Shown in pieces: positions 8,419 to 16,672 of a stretch of 41,844 bases of DNA. The notes beneath the pieces are model-generated. The model was not told the origin of the DNA. It made no database searches and worked only from the letters and a program-made list of their open reading frames with translations. The position numbers and the translations under genes were made by a program. Source of the DNA: Actinacidiphila cocklensis (GTDB taxonomy: Bacteria; Actinomycetota; Actinomycetes; Streptomycetales; Streptomycetaceae); NCBI RefSeq assembly GCF_907177275.1, contig NZ_CAJSLV010000024.1:31442-73285 (forward strand), read 5' to 3'. Each line of letters begins with the position of its first letter. Within the stretch, counting starts at the first letter, position 1.

Positions 8419-10417
8419 CCGCGCTCTCCTCCATGATCGCCGTGATCGCCTCCGCGAGCTGCTCGGCCTTGAACGGCAGCCCCGTCACCTGCGTGAACGA
8501 CCGTGCATCGACCAGGTACTTCGCGCGCAGCAGATGCGCCAGCTGGCCCAGGTTCATCTCCGGCACCACCACCCGGTCGTAGTCCTTGAGGACCTTGCCG
8601 AGGTTGGCGGGGAAGGGGTTGAGGTGCCGCAGGTGCGCCTGCGCGACCTGCCCGCCGGAGCGGCGGATGCGCCGCACCGCGGCGGTGATCGGCCCGTAGG
8701 TCGAGCCCCAGCCGAGGACCAGCGTCCGGGCGCGGCTGGGGGTCCCCCCGCCGGAGGTACTGGGGGTCCCCCCGCCGGAGGTAGGGGGCGGATCGTCCAC
8801 TTCGAGGTCCGGTACCGCGATGCCGTCGATCTTCGCCTGGCGGGTGCGGACCATCAGGTCGTGGTTGGCCGGGTCGTAGGAGATGTTGCCGGTGCCGTCC
8901 TGCTTCTCGATGCCGCCGATCCGGTGCTCGAGACCCGGCGTGCCCGGCACCGCCCACGGCCGCGCCAGCGTCTGCGGGTCGCGCAGGTACGGCCAGAACT
9001 CCTCGGTGCCGTCCGCGGCGGTGTGGTTCGGACCGGACGCGAACTCCACCCGCAGGTCGGGCAGTTCGTCGATCTGCGGGATACGCCACGGCTCGGAGCC
9101 GTTGGCCAGGTACCCGTCGGAGAGCAGGAACACCGGGGTGCGGTAGGTCAGCGCGATCCGGGCGGCCTCCAGCGCGGCGGAGAAGCAGTCCGCGGCGGTC
9201 GCCGGTGCGATCACCGGGACCGGCGCCTCACCGTTGCGCCCGTACATCGCCTGGAGCAGGTCGGCCTGCTCGGTCTTCGTCGGCAGCCCCGTCGACGGGC
9301 CGCCGCGCTGGATGTCCACCACCAGCAGCGGCAGTTCCAGCGACACCGCGAGCCCGATCGTCTCCGACTTCAGCGCCACCCCGGGCCCCGACGTCGTCGT
9401 GACCGCGAGCGCCCCGCCGAACGCGGCGCCCAGCGCCGCGCCGATCGCGGCGATCTCGTCCTCGGCCTGGAAGGTGCGCACACCGAAGTTCTTGTGCCGG
9501 GACAGCTCGTGCAGGATGTCGGAGGCCGGGGTGATCGGGTACGACCCGAGGAAGAGCGGCAGCTCCGACTGCTTCGCCGCGGCGATCAGCCCGTAGGACA
9601 GGGCCAGGTTCCCCGAGATGTTCCGGTAGGTGCCGGTGGGGAAGGCCGCCGAGGCCGGCGCGACCTCGTAGGAGACCGCGAAGTCCTCCGTCGTCTCGCC
9701 GAAGTTCCAGCCGGCGCGGAACGCGGTGACGTTGGCCGCCGCGATCTCCGGCTTCTTCGCGAACTTCCGCAGCAGGAAGGCCTCGGTGTTCTCCGTCGGG
9801 CGGTGGTACATCCACGACAGCAGCCCCAGCGCGAACATGTTCTTCGCCCGCTCGGCGTCCTTGCGGGCGAGACCGGAGTCCTTCAGCGCCTCAAGGGTCA
9901 GCGTCGTCAGCGGCACCGGGTGCACCGCGAAGGCCGTGAGCGACCCGTCCTCCAGCGGGTTGGCCGGCCATCCGACCTTGGCCATCGCCCGCTTGGTGAA
10001 CTCGTCGGTGTCCACGATGATCTCGGCGCCCCGCGGCAGGTCGCCCAGGTTCGCCTTCAGCGCCGCAGGGTTCATCGCGACGAGCACGTCCGGCGCGTCC
10101 CCGGGGGTGAGGATGTCGTGGTCGGCGAAGTGCAGCTGGAACGAGGACACCCCGGGCAGTGTCCCTGCGGGTGCCCTGATCTCCGCCGGGAAGTTCGGCA
10201 GGGTCGACAGATCATTGCCGAACGACGCCGTTTCCGACGTGAAACGGTCACCCGTGAGCTGCATACCGTCACCGGAGTCACCGGCGAACCTGATGATCAC
10301 CCGGTCGAGGCGCCTGGTCTCCTTGGCCGGGTTGCGCTGTTCACCGAGTACGTCGACAACGACGTGCGGCTCATCCGCGGTGCCCGCGGTGATGGGGCTG
10401 CTGACCTGGCTGGTCAC
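8405..10417 (-). CDS. korA: 2-oxoacid:ferredoxin oxidoreductase subunit alpha (gamma-alpha fusion)
   Basis: The 670-aa partner of KorB. The N-terminal gamma domain (IIRFAGDSGDGMQLTGDRF) is fused to the alpha domain carrying the pyrimidine-binding motif GSYPITPASDILHELS and the region FQAEDEIAAIGAALGAAFGG. GTG at 10417 is chosen because AAGGAGG lies at ideal spacing; an upstream ATG extends only 13 codons. Around residues 545-561, between DLEVDDP and ARTLVLGWG, the protein carries a low-complexity PTSGGGTPS-type insertion encoded by two tandem 24-bp palindromic units, which leaves the frame open. A GTCTC/GAGA repeat element lies about 110-140 bases upstream of the start. Confidence 0.95.
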   Translation of the reverse strand: MTSQVSSPITAGTADEPHVVVDVLGEQRNPAKETRRLDRVIIRFAGDSGDGMQLTGDRFTSETASFGNDLSTLPNFPAEIRAPAGTLPGVSSFQLHFADHDILTPGDAPDVLVAMNPAALKANLGDLPRGAEIIVDTDEFTKRAMAKVGWPANPLEDGSLTAFAVHPVPLTTLTLEALKDSGLARKDAERAKNMFALGLLSWMYHRPTENTEAFLLRKFAKKPEIAAANVTAFRAGWNFGETTEDFAVSYEVAPASAAFPTGTYRNISGNLALSYGLIAAAKQSELPLFLGSYPITPASDILHELSRHKNFGVRTFQAEDEIAAIGAALGAAFGGALAVTTTSGPGVALKSETIGLAVSLELPLLVVDIQRGGPSTGLPTKTEQADLLQAMYGRNGEAPVPVIAPATAADCFSAALEAARIALTYRTPVFLLSDGYLANGSEPWRIPQIDELPDLRVEFASGPNHTAADGTEEFWPYLRDPQTLARPWAVPGTPGLEHRIGGIEKQDGTGNISYDPANHDLMVRTRQAKIDGIAVPDLEVDDPPPTSGGGTPSTSGGGTPSRARTLVLGWGSTYGPITAAVRRIRRSGGQVAQAHLRHLNPFPANLGKVLKDYDRVVVPEMNLGQLAHLLRAKYLVDARSFTQVTGLPFKAEQLAEAITAIMEESADVDV
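8736..8783. repeat. Two tandem 24-bp hairpin units inside korA
   Basis: Two exact 24-bp copies (8736-8759 and 8760-8783), each starting CTGGGGGTCCCCC. The unit can fold on itself (GGGGG/CCCCC), like intergenic hairpin repeats of GC-rich actinomycetes. At 48 bp the pair adds 16 codons to korA in frame. Confidence 0.8.
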
Positions 10418-10522
10418 TGAAACGGACCTCCTTCGAGGCGGCGGCTCATCGGTCATCGTACGGCGGTAAGGGTCGCCTTCCCCGGACGTCCCGCTATGTG
10501 AGAGCCGCGCGTACGAACTGTT

Positions 10523-10559
10523 GTCTCGAACTGTGAGAAGACGTCTCGTTCACTGAGAC
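10523..10559. promoter_or_regulatory. Tandem GTCTCG...TGAGA elements upstream of korA
   Basis: A 16-bp element GTCTCGaaCtgTGAGA (10523-10538) recurs 20 bp further on as GTCTCGttCacTGAGA (10543-10558), with 12 of 16 bases identical. Each is an imperfect palindrome and the spacing is two helical turns. It lies in the 168-bp gap between korA and the response-regulator gene, so it is a candidate operator for korAB. Confidence 0.45.
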
Positions 10560-10585
10560 ACAATCGCCGACGGAAGCCGCGTACC

Positions 10586-11257
10586 TCAGGAGTTGAGATA
10601 CGTGAGGACAGCCAGTACCCGACGGTGATCCCCGTCACTCGGAGCCAGTCCCAGCTTCAGGAAGATGTTGCTGACGTGCTTCTCCACCGCCCCATCGCTT
10701 ACCACGAGCTGCTTGGCGACGGCTGAATTCGTGCGTCCTTCAGCCATCAGGCCCAGTACCTCGCGTTCTCGCGGAGTGAGATTGGCGAGTACATGCTGTT
10801 TACGGCTGCGGCCGAGCAGCTGGGCCACCACCTCGGGGTCCAGGGCCGTACCCCCCTCGGCCACCCTGACCACGGCATCCACGAATTCCCTGACGTCGGC
10901 GACGCGGTCCTTGAGCAGGTAGCCGACCCCGCGGCTGCTGCCCGCGATCAGCTCGGTCGCGTACTGTTCCTCCACATACTGAGACAGAACGAGCACGCCC
11001 ACCTCCGGGTGGTCCCTGCGCAGCTGCACCGCCGCGCGGACGCCCTCGTCCGTGTGGGTGGGAGGCATCCGGACGTCGGCCACGACCACGTCGGGGGCCG
11101 CGCCCTGGGCCGCGAGTTCGTCGACCGCCTTGATCAGGCCCACGGCGTCGCCGACACCGGCCACCACGTCGTGGCCGCGGTCGGTCAGCAGCCGCGTCAG
11201 GCCCTCCCGCAGCAGTACCGAATCCTCGGCGATGACCACTCGCACCTTGTCCTCCAC
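10586..11257 (-). CDS. NarL/LuxR-type response regulator
   Basis: A 223-aa two-component response regulator. The receiver domain has the acidic pair E11/D12 and the phosphoacceptor D61 in VVVADVRMPP. The LuxR output domain LTPREREVLGLMAEGRTNSAVAKQLVVSDGAVEKHVSNIFLKLGL is complete. GTG at 11257 is used; GTG at 11245, with GGAGG five bases upstream, is equally possible. Its likely partners are the two HisKA_3-type sensor kinases at 12733-15461, read in the same direction but separated by an oppositely oriented quinone oxidoreductase-like gene. Position suggests it controls korAB or the nuo operon, which is inference. Confidence 0.9.
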   Translation of the reverse strand: MEDKVRVVIAEDSVLLREGLTRLLTDRGHDVVAGVGDAVGLIKAVDELAAQGAAPDVVVADVRMPPTHTDEGVRAAVQLRRDHPEVGVLVLSQYVEEQYATELIAGSSRGVGYLLKDRVADVREFVDAVVRVAEGGTALDPEVVAQLLGRSRKQHVLANLTPREREVLGLMAEGRTNSAVAKQLVVSDGAVEKHVSNIFLKLGLAPSDGDHRRVLAVLTYLNS

Positions 11258-11404
11258 CGTTCGCGCTCCCCCGTGTCCGACTGACCCGACCAGCATCCCA
11301 GCAACGGCAGGCGAATGGGGAATACGGTTGGGATGGGCAAGGTTGCGCCCGGCAGCCGGGTGGCTGCCGCGACGACGTCGCGGCGGCCAGGGAGAGGAGT
11401 GCGC

Positions 11405-12385
11405 GTGCACGCGGTCGGATTCGACGTCAACGGCGACCCCGAGGTGCTGCGGCAGCTGGAGCTGCCCGCCCCGGTGCCCGGAGCCGGGCAGGTACTGGTC
11501 CGGGTCGCGTACGCCGGCGTCAATTACGGCGAACTCCAGCACGTGCTGGGCGACTTCGGCCCGCCGCGGGGGGCGCGCGGCGTCGACGTGCCCGGCCTCG
11601 AAGTATCGGGCGAGATCGCCGCGCTCGGCCCCGGCGTCAGCGGGCTCGCCGTCGGCGACCCGGTCGCCGCGTACCTCCCCGACGGCGGCGGCTACGCCGA
11701 GTTCGCCCTCGCACCGGCCGAGTTCACCTTCCCGCTGGACGGCATCCCGCTCCGGGACGGCGGCGGCGCCGCCCTCGTCCTCACCACCGCCTACGGCGTC
11801 CTGGTCGGCGCGGCCCGGCTGCGGGCCGGCGACACGGTCCTGATCCACGCCGCCGCCGGCGGCGTCGGCTCGGCGGCCGCGCAGATCGCCCGGGCGCTGG
11901 GAGCGGCCGCCGTCCACGGCACGGTGGGCTCCGCGGAGAAGGCCGTGTACGCCAAGCGCTTCGGCTACGACGCGGTCCACCTCAGGGACGCCTTCGCCGA
12001 CCGGCTGCGCGACCTCGACGTCGTCCTCGACCCCATCGGGGGCAGGACCCGGCTGGCCAGCCTGGCCCTGCTGGCACCCTTCGGCCGGCTGGCCGTCTAC
12101 GGGGAGGCGGCCCGCGAACCCGACCTCACGCTGCCGGTGCTGCCGTTCTGGAAGTCCAACCGCTCGCTGAGCGGCTACAACATCGGCGACCTCGCCCGCC
12201 GCTCCCCCCGCACCGTCCGCGGCCACGCGCTGTCCGCCTTCGCGCTCCTCGCCTCCGGCGCGATACGCCTGGACGTCAGTGCGGAACTGCCCCTGGCACA
12301 GGCCGCGGACGCACTCGCGGCCATGCGGGCCGGCCGCACCGTGGGCAAGACCCTGCTCACCGTGAACCCGGACCTCGGCAAGTAG
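11405..12385 (+). CDS. Zinc-free MDR-family quinone oxidoreductase-like enzyme
   Basis: A 326-aa medium-chain dehydrogenase/reductase related to NADPH:quinone reductase. Visible parts are the N-terminal GroES-like domain with VAYAGVNYGELQHVLG, the PGLEVSGEIAALGPGV strand, and the NADPH-binding loop HAAAGGVGSAAAQIARALGA. The clustered catalytic Cys ligands of zinc alcohol dehydrogenases are absent, as in QOR. GTG at 11405 has GGAGAGGAG just upstream; GTG at 11399 is close behind but overlaps that ribosome-binding site. It is divergent from the response regulator and sits between it and the sensor kinases. A redox role next to korAB and nuo would fit but is not shown. Confidence 0.85.
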   Translation: MHAVGFDVNGDPEVLRQLELPAPVPGAGQVLVRVAYAGVNYGELQHVLGDFGPPRGARGVDVPGLEVSGEIAALGPGVSGLAVGDPVAAYLPDGGGYAEFALAPAEFTFPLDGIPLRDGGGAALVLTTAYGVLVGAARLRAGDTVLIHAAAGGVGSAAAQIARALGAAAVHGTVGSAEKAVYAKRFGYDAVHLRDAFADRLRDLDVVLDPIGGRTRLASLALLAPFGRLAVYGEAAREPDLTLPVLPFWKSNRSLSGYNIGDLARRSPRTVRGHALSAFALLASGAIRLDVSAELPLAQAADALAAMRAGRTVGKTLLTVNPDLGK

Positions 12386-12486
12386 CGCCACCGGGCGACA
12401 CCCCACGGGGGCGCCCACGATGGGCGCGGCCGGCCCACCACCGGCGGTCGTGTGGCGACGGACCGCCACCACATCCAGGCGGCGCT

Positions 12487-12515
12487 GGGGGCACCCCCAG
12501 GCGAAGCCCTGGGGG
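12487..12515. repeat. 29-bp hairpin repeat, copy A
   Basis: GGGGGCACCCCC followed by AGGCGAAGCCCTGGGGG, identical over 29 bp to the copy at 12616-12644. It can fold as nested hairpins. It lies in the 347-bp non-coding gap after the quinone oxidoreductase gene, which otherwise holds no recognisable gene. Confidence 0.75.
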
Positions 12516-12615
12516 CGGAACTGCGCGACCAGCCGTCGACGGGCTGCACGTCGCCACCGTCCGAAAGGGGCTGTTCGGTCCGTGCCGGACCACCGGCCGG
12601 CGAGCGAAGCGAGAG

Positions 12616-12644
12616 GGGGGCACCCCCAGGCGAAGCCCTGGGGG
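12616..12644. repeat. 29-bp hairpin repeat, copy B
   Basis: Exact second copy of the 29-bp element at 12487-12515, 129 bp away and in the same orientation. The pair may be a dispersed palindromic repeat family or a transcription-ending structure. Confidence 0.75.
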
Positions 12645-12670
12645 AGGTTGCGCGCTCGGTGGGTTCTCGT

Positions 12671-12704
12671 GGTGGTTGCCCCCTCGCGTAAGGGGGCAAC
12701 CACC
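12671..12704. terminator. Bidirectional hairpin terminator
   Basis: Perfect 14-bp arms GGTGGTTGCCCCCT (12671-12684) and its complement (12691-12704) with loop CGCGTA. It separates the convergent quinone oxidoreductase gene and the first sensor kinase gene. Confidence 0.75.
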
Positions 12705-12732
12705 AGCACCGCGCCCGGGGGCGGGTGAGGGC

Positions 12733-14052
12733 CTAGGCCCGCCAGGGGAGTTCCGCCGTGATGCGGGTGGGGCCGCCCGCCGGGGAGTCGACGGCGAGGA
12801 CACCGTCGACGGAGTCGAGGCGTTCGGCGAGGCCGGCCAGGCCGGAGCCGGCCGCGAGGTCGGCTCCGCCGCGACCGTTGTCGTAGACGTAGAGCATCAG
12901 GCGGTCCTCGACCTGCCAGACGTCCACCGAGGCGCGCCCGGCGCCACTGTGCTTGCTGACGTTCTGCAGCAGCTCGCAGACGGTGAAGTAGGCGATGCCC
13001 TCGATCGCGGGCACCGGCCTGGCCGGCAGGTCGACGGTGACCTCGACCGGGACCGTGCAGCGGGCGGCCACCGCGGACAGCGCCGGGCCGAGGCCGCGGT
13101 CGGTGAGGATCGCCGGGTGGATGCCGCGGGCGAGGTCGCGCAGCTCCTGCAGGGCGATCTTGACCTCGCCGTGCGCGTCATCGACCATGGCCGCGCCGAC
13201 CGCCGGGTCCTCCAGCAGCTTCTCCTTGGCCAGGCCCAGGTCCATGGCCAGGGCGACGAGCCGGGCCTGCGCCCCGTCGTGCAGGTCGCGCTCGATGCGC
13301 CGCAGGTCGGCCGCGGCGGTGTCGACCACGATGCCGCGGTCGGACTCCAGCTCGGTGACCCGGTCGTCGAGCCGGGACGGCCCGAGCAGGCCCAGGACCA
13401 TGATCCGGTCCACGTGCGCCATCCCGCGGATCACCCACGGAGTGACCAGCACCAGGAGCCCGCCCACGACCACGCACAGCGCCATGTCCAGCGGGGTGTG
13501 CAGCCACCAGCCGTGCCGGCCGTCGTCGCTGCCGTAGACCTGCAGGCCGTTCTGGCCGAAGTAGACCGGGAAGACCCAGCGCCACAGCGGGTACGTCAGC
13601 AGGCCCCACCCGTAGGTGAACAGGCTGATCGAGACGGAGAAGGTGAGGATGCCCCACGGGAAGTGCAGCAGCGTGTAGATCGCGTGCCGCCAGTTGACGC
13701 CGCTGCCGAGCTGGCCGCCCATGCGGGCCAGGAAGCCGCGGCCCTTGGTGCGGACCGGACCGGGCTCGTCCACGTCGAGGAAGAGCAGCGAGCGCGCCCG
13801 GGCGCGCTCGACCCGGCCGATCGCCCGGCACCCGCCGAGGGACAGCACCAGCAGCGGCAGGCCGACGAAGGTGATGAGCAGGCCCGCGCTGAGCGAGAGC
13901 ATCGTGACGGTCCACACGAAGCCGGTGATCGCCATGGGGAGGTTCAGCAGCGCGTAGCCGAACTCGCGCCATGTCCTCGCCTCGAAGGGGGCGCGCACCG
14001 CGGCCGGGGCGCGGTGCCGCGCCTGCTCCTCGGGCTGGTAGCCGTACGCCAT
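12733..14052 (-). CDS. Sensor histidine kinase (paralogue 1)
   Basis: A 439-aa membrane sensor kinase of the NarL-partner (HisKA_3) type. The N-terminal half is a multi-helix putative sensor domain (hydrophobic segments near 35-75, 125-160 and 190-210). The dimerisation/phosphoacceptor motif is ADLRRIERDLHDGAQARLVAL with His258, and the ATPase domain has ELLQNVSKHSGA and GLAGLAERLDS. ATG at 14052 is preferred; ATG at 14085 has GGAGG only one base upstream, too close. Its kinase core is almost identical in DNA sequence to that of the next gene, while the sensor halves differ. It is probably a partner of the response regulator at 10586-11257. Confidence 0.9.
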   Translation of the reverse strand: MAYGYQPEEQARHRAPAAVRAPFEARTWREFGYALLNLPMAITGFVWTVTMLSLSAGLLITFVGLPLLVLSLGGCRAIGRVERARARSLLFLDVDEPGPVRTKGRGFLARMGGQLGSGVNWRHAIYTLLHFPWGILTFSVSISLFTYGWGLLTYPLWRWVFPVYFGQNGLQVYGSDDGRHGWWLHTPLDMALCVVVGGLLVLVTPWVIRGMAHVDRIMVLGLLGPSRLDDRVTELESDRGIVVDTAAADLRRIERDLHDGAQARLVALAMDLGLAKEKLLEDPAVGAAMVDDAHGEVKIALQELRDLARGIHPAILTDRGLGPALSAVAARCTVPVEVTVDLPARPVPAIEGIAYFTVCELLQNVSKHSGAGRASVDVWQVEDRLMLYVYDNGRGGADLAAGSGLAGLAERLDSVDGVLAVDSPAGGPTRITAELPWRA

Positions 14053-14174
14053 GGTCGGGACCGTCCTTTCCGCACTGCTCGTCATACCTCCTACCTTGGC
14101 CTTCCGCGGCCGCCGCCCCCATGGTGCGGATCGGTCTCTTGGGGGTGGGGCTACCCCTACCTGCCCCCAGCACA

Positions 14175-14226
14175 GCGCCCCCGGCCGGTTCCGCCCTCTG
14201 TGCAAGGGCGGAACCGGCCGGGGGCG
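14175..14226. terminator. Long hairpin between the two kinase genes
   Basis: Near-perfect 22-bp arms (14175-14196 and 14204-14226, one bulged base), starting CGCCCCCGGCCGG, with a 7-base loop. It lies just downstream of the second kinase gene and before the first, so the two kinases are probably separate transcription units. Confidence 0.7.
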
Positions 14227-14243
14227 CGGGGGAGTGCGACGCC

Positions 14244-15461
14244 TCAGCGCCGGAAGTCCCGGTCCCGCCAGGGGAGTTCGGCCGTCACGACGGTCGGCCC
14301 ACCCGGCGGGGAGGCGACGACGAAGAGGCCGTCGACGGAGTCGAGCCGTTCCGCGAGGCCGGCCAGGCCGGAGCCGGCCGACACGTCGGCACCCCCGCGC
14401 CCGTCGTCGCGGACCTGGATCATCAGCCGGTCCGAGGCACGCCAGACGTCCACCGACGCCCGCGGTGCGCCACTGTGCTTGCTGACGTTCTGCAGCAGCT
14501 CGGAGACCGTGAAGTACGCGATCCCCTCGATCGCCTCCGCGGGCCTGGCCGGCAGGTCGACGATGACCGTGACCGGGACCGTGCAGCGGGTCGCGACCGA
14601 CGACAGGGCCGCGTCCAGGCCGCGGTCGGTGAGGATCGCCGGGTGGATGCCGCGGGCGAGGTCGCGCAGCTCCTGCAGGGCGATCTTGACCTCGCCGTGC
14701 GCCTCGTCGACCATGCGGGCCGCGGCCTCGGGGTCTTCGAGCAGCTTCTCCTTGGCCAGGCCCAGGTCCATGGCCAGGGCGACCAGCCGGGCCTGCGCCC
14801 CGTCGTGCAGGTCGCGCTCGATGCGCCGCAGGTCGGCCGCGGCGGTGTCGACCACGACACCGCGGTCGGACTCCAGCTCGGCGATCCGCTTCTCCAGCTC
14901 GTCGGACGGCTGCAGCAGCCCGCGCACCAGCGCCCGGTCCACCCCCGACATCCAGCGGGCGAGGAAGGGCAGCACCGGCCAGGCCACGAAGAGCGAGGTC
15001 AGCGTCACGGTGAAGGTGAAGATGCCCCACGGCAGCCGGACGGCCAGGTACAGCGCGTGCCGCCAGCCGACCGGGTCCTTGAGGGTCATCCACAGCCAGG
15101 GCAGGAAGCCCAGGGTGCCCGGCCGCAGCGGGCGCGGGTCCTCCACCTGCACGCCCAGCAGCGACCGCGCCCTGGCCCGCTCCACCGAGCCGAGCGCCCG
15201 GCAGCCGAGCAGGCCCAGGGCCAGCACCGGCAGTCCGACCACGGTGACGGAGAGCCCCGCACCGACCGACAGGGTCGTGACGACGTAGATGAAGCCGGCG
15301 ATCGCCATCGGGAGGTTCAGCAGCAGGTTGAGGATCTCCCTCCACGTCACGGCGTCGAAGGCGAAACGCGGCGGGGGGAGGGCGGCGCTGTCGGACCGGT
15401 CGGCCGAGTGGGCCGCCGCGTCCGTGGCGCTGCGGTATGCGGAGGGCGGCGAGGCGTTCAT
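14244..15461 (-). CDS. Sensor histidine kinase (paralogue 2)
   Basis: A 405-aa paralogue of the preceding kinase, with an Ala/Ser-rich N-terminal tail, a multi-helix sensor domain, the phosphoacceptor motif RRIERDLHDGAQ (His219), and the ATPase motifs ELLQNVSKHSGA and GLAGLAERLDS. ATG at 15461 follows a G-rich stretch that could serve as ribosome-binding site. It is divergent from the nuo operon, with about 215 bp between. The two kinases share runs of identical bases including silent positions in the phosphoacceptor region. No ligand-binding fold is recognisable in the sensor half. Confidence 0.9.
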   Translation of the reverse strand: MNASPPSAYRSATDAAAHSADRSDSAALPPPRFAFDAVTWREILNLLLNLPMAIAGFIYVVTTLSVGAGLSVTVVGLPVLALGLLGCRALGSVERARARSLLGVQVEDPRPLRPGTLGFLPWLWMTLKDPVGWRHALYLAVRLPWGIFTFTVTLTSLFVAWPVLPFLARWMSGVDRALVRGLLQPSDELEKRIAELESDRGVVVDTAAADLRRIERDLHDGAQARLVALAMDLGLAKEKLLEDPEAAARMVDEAHGEVKIALQELRDLARGIHPAILTDRGLDAALSSVATRCTVPVTVIVDLPARPAEAIEGIAYFTVSELLQNVSKHSGAPRASVDVWRASDRLMIQVRDDGRGGADVSAGSGLAGLAERLDSVDGLFVVASPPGGPTVVTAELPWRDRDFRR

Positions 15462-15677
15462 ACCCCCAGCCTGCCGGGGGGACGGCGCCCCGCGCCATGG
15501 GGGGAGTGGGTCGGACCCGGGTGGGGTTATCCCCAGGTCGGCACCGGACGGGACACGGCGGGCGGTGCCGATCAGGCCAGGGCCTAGACTCCCTCCGTAT
15601 AGATCGGCTAAAGATCCAACCGGATCGCTGGACACCACCGGTCGATGAGTGAACGAGTCAACGAGGGGCGGACGGAC
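15462..15677. promoter_or_regulatory. Divergent control region of kinase 2 and the nuo operon
   Basis: Contains an inverted repeat TCGGCACC (15538-15545)/GGTGCCGA (15564-15571) and two possible -10 boxes, TAGACT (15585-15590) and TATAGAT (15598-15604), ahead of nuoA. No convincing -35 box is seen. An ATG at 15645 could start nuoA, but the protein family begins at 15678. Confidence 0.4.
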
Positions 15678-16046
15678 GTGGACTACTTCCACGGCTACTC
15701 GGTCGTCGGCCTGGTCGCGGTCGTCGGTGTGCTCTTCGTTTCCGTCGCCTTCGCCTCCGGCCGCCTGCTGCGGCCGGTCGTGCCGACGCCGGAGAAGATG
15801 CTCACCTACGAGTGCGGGGTCGACCCGGTCGGCGGGGACTGGGCGCACACCCAGATCCGCTACTACGTGTACTCCTTCCTGTACGTGATCTTCGCGGTCG
15901 ACGCGATCTTCCTCTTCCCCTGGGCGACGGTCTTCGCGGCGCCCGGATACGGGGGCACGACGCTGGTGGAGATGTTCGTCTTCATCGGCTTCCTCGCGGT
16001 CGGGCTGCTCTACGCCTGGAAGAAGGGCGTCCTGGAATGGATCTGA
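15678..16046 (+). CDS. nuoA: NADH-quinone oxidoreductase subunit A
   Basis: Membrane subunit of respiratory complex I (122 aa) with three transmembrane helices, part of the link between the peripheral arm and the first proton pump module. The loop [44 protein letters not shown] is the NuoA signature. GTG at 15678 is chosen because GAGGGGCGG precedes it and the homologous protein begins DYFHGYS; an in-frame ATG at 15645 adds 11 codons without a ribosome-binding site. It is the first gene of an operon in which nearly every stop overlaps the next start; nuoB begins 10 bases before its end. Confidence 0.95.
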   Translation: MDYFHGYSVVGLVAVVGVLFVSVAFASGRLLRPVVPTPEKMLTYECGVDPVGGDWAHTQIRYYVYSFLYVIFAVDAIFLFPWATVFAAPGYGGTTLVEMFVFIGFLAVGLLYAWKKGVLEWI

Positions 16047-16672
16047 CCCCGGCCCCACCGGCCGCCCCGGGGGAACCGCTTCCCGAGCCGCGCCGGCTCG
16101 GCCCGCTGGCCCGGCTCGCTCCCGAGCCGATGAAGGTGGTCCTGAACTGGGGCCGCCGCTACAGCCTGTGGGTCTTCAACTTCGGGCTCGCCTGCTGCGC
16201 GATCGAGTTCATCGCCGCGTCGATGTCCCGGCACGACTTCATCCGGCTCGGCGTGATCCCCTTCGCGCCGGGGCCGCGGCAGGCCGACCTGATGATCGTG
16301 TCGGGCACGGTGACCGACAAGATGGCGCCGGCCGTCAAGCGGCTCTACGAGCAGATGCCCGAGCCGAAGTACGTCATCTCCTTCGGCGCCTGCTCCAACT
16401 GCGGCGGACCGTACTGGGACTCGTACTCGGTGACCAAGGGTGTCGACCAGATCATCCCGGTCGACGTCTACGTCCCCGGCTGCCCGCCGCGGCCCGAGGC
16501 GCTGCTGCAGGGCATCCTCAAGCTCCAGGAGAAGATCGCCCGCGAGTCGCTGGGGGAGCGGTACGCGCCCGCGAAGCCCTCGGTGGGCGCGCTGACCAGC
16601 GGGCTCGTGAAGCCGCCCACTCCGCCTGCCGCTCCTGCCCCGCCCGCGGGCAGCTCCGAGGACACGCCGTGA
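16037..16672 (+). CDS. nuoB: NADH-quinone oxidoreductase subunit B
   Basis: Peripheral-arm subunit (211 aa) that carries the terminal 4Fe-4S cluster N2, the last redox centre before quinone. All four ligands are present: Cys53 and Cys54 (GLACCAIEF), Cys119 (FGACSNCGG) and Cys149 ([16 protein letters not shown]). The core is intact, and a Pro/Ala tail of about 35 aa follows. The start overlaps nuoA by 10 bases and the stop shares bases with the GTG of nuoC. In normal complex I the quinone pocket is made by NuoB with NuoD; no NuoD is encoded here. Confidence 0.97.
   Translation: MDLTPAPPAAPGEPLPEPRRLGPLARLAPEPMKVVLNWGRRYSLWVFNFGLACCAIEFIAASMSRHDFIRLGVIPFAPGPRQADLMIVSGTVTDKMAPAVKRLYEQMPEPKYVISFGACSNCGGPYWDSYSVTKGVDQIIPVDVYVPGCPPRPEALLQGILKLQEKIARESLGERYAPAKPSVGALTSGLVKPPTPPAAPAPPAGSSEDTP

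Noticed and set aside
3898..8436. 1,512-codon plus-strand open frame
   Set aside because: It is antisense to the NB-ARC gene and korB, its composition is Arg/Gly/Val-rich without domains, and it arises from GC codon bias.
12487..12644. CRISPR array
   Set aside because: Only two repeats, self-complementary, no regular spacers and no cas genes anywhere in the window.
12733..15498. 921-codon frame as a single giant kinase
   Set aside because: It merges kinase 1 with an out-of-frame reading of kinase 2; each kinase has its own start, stop and hairpin.
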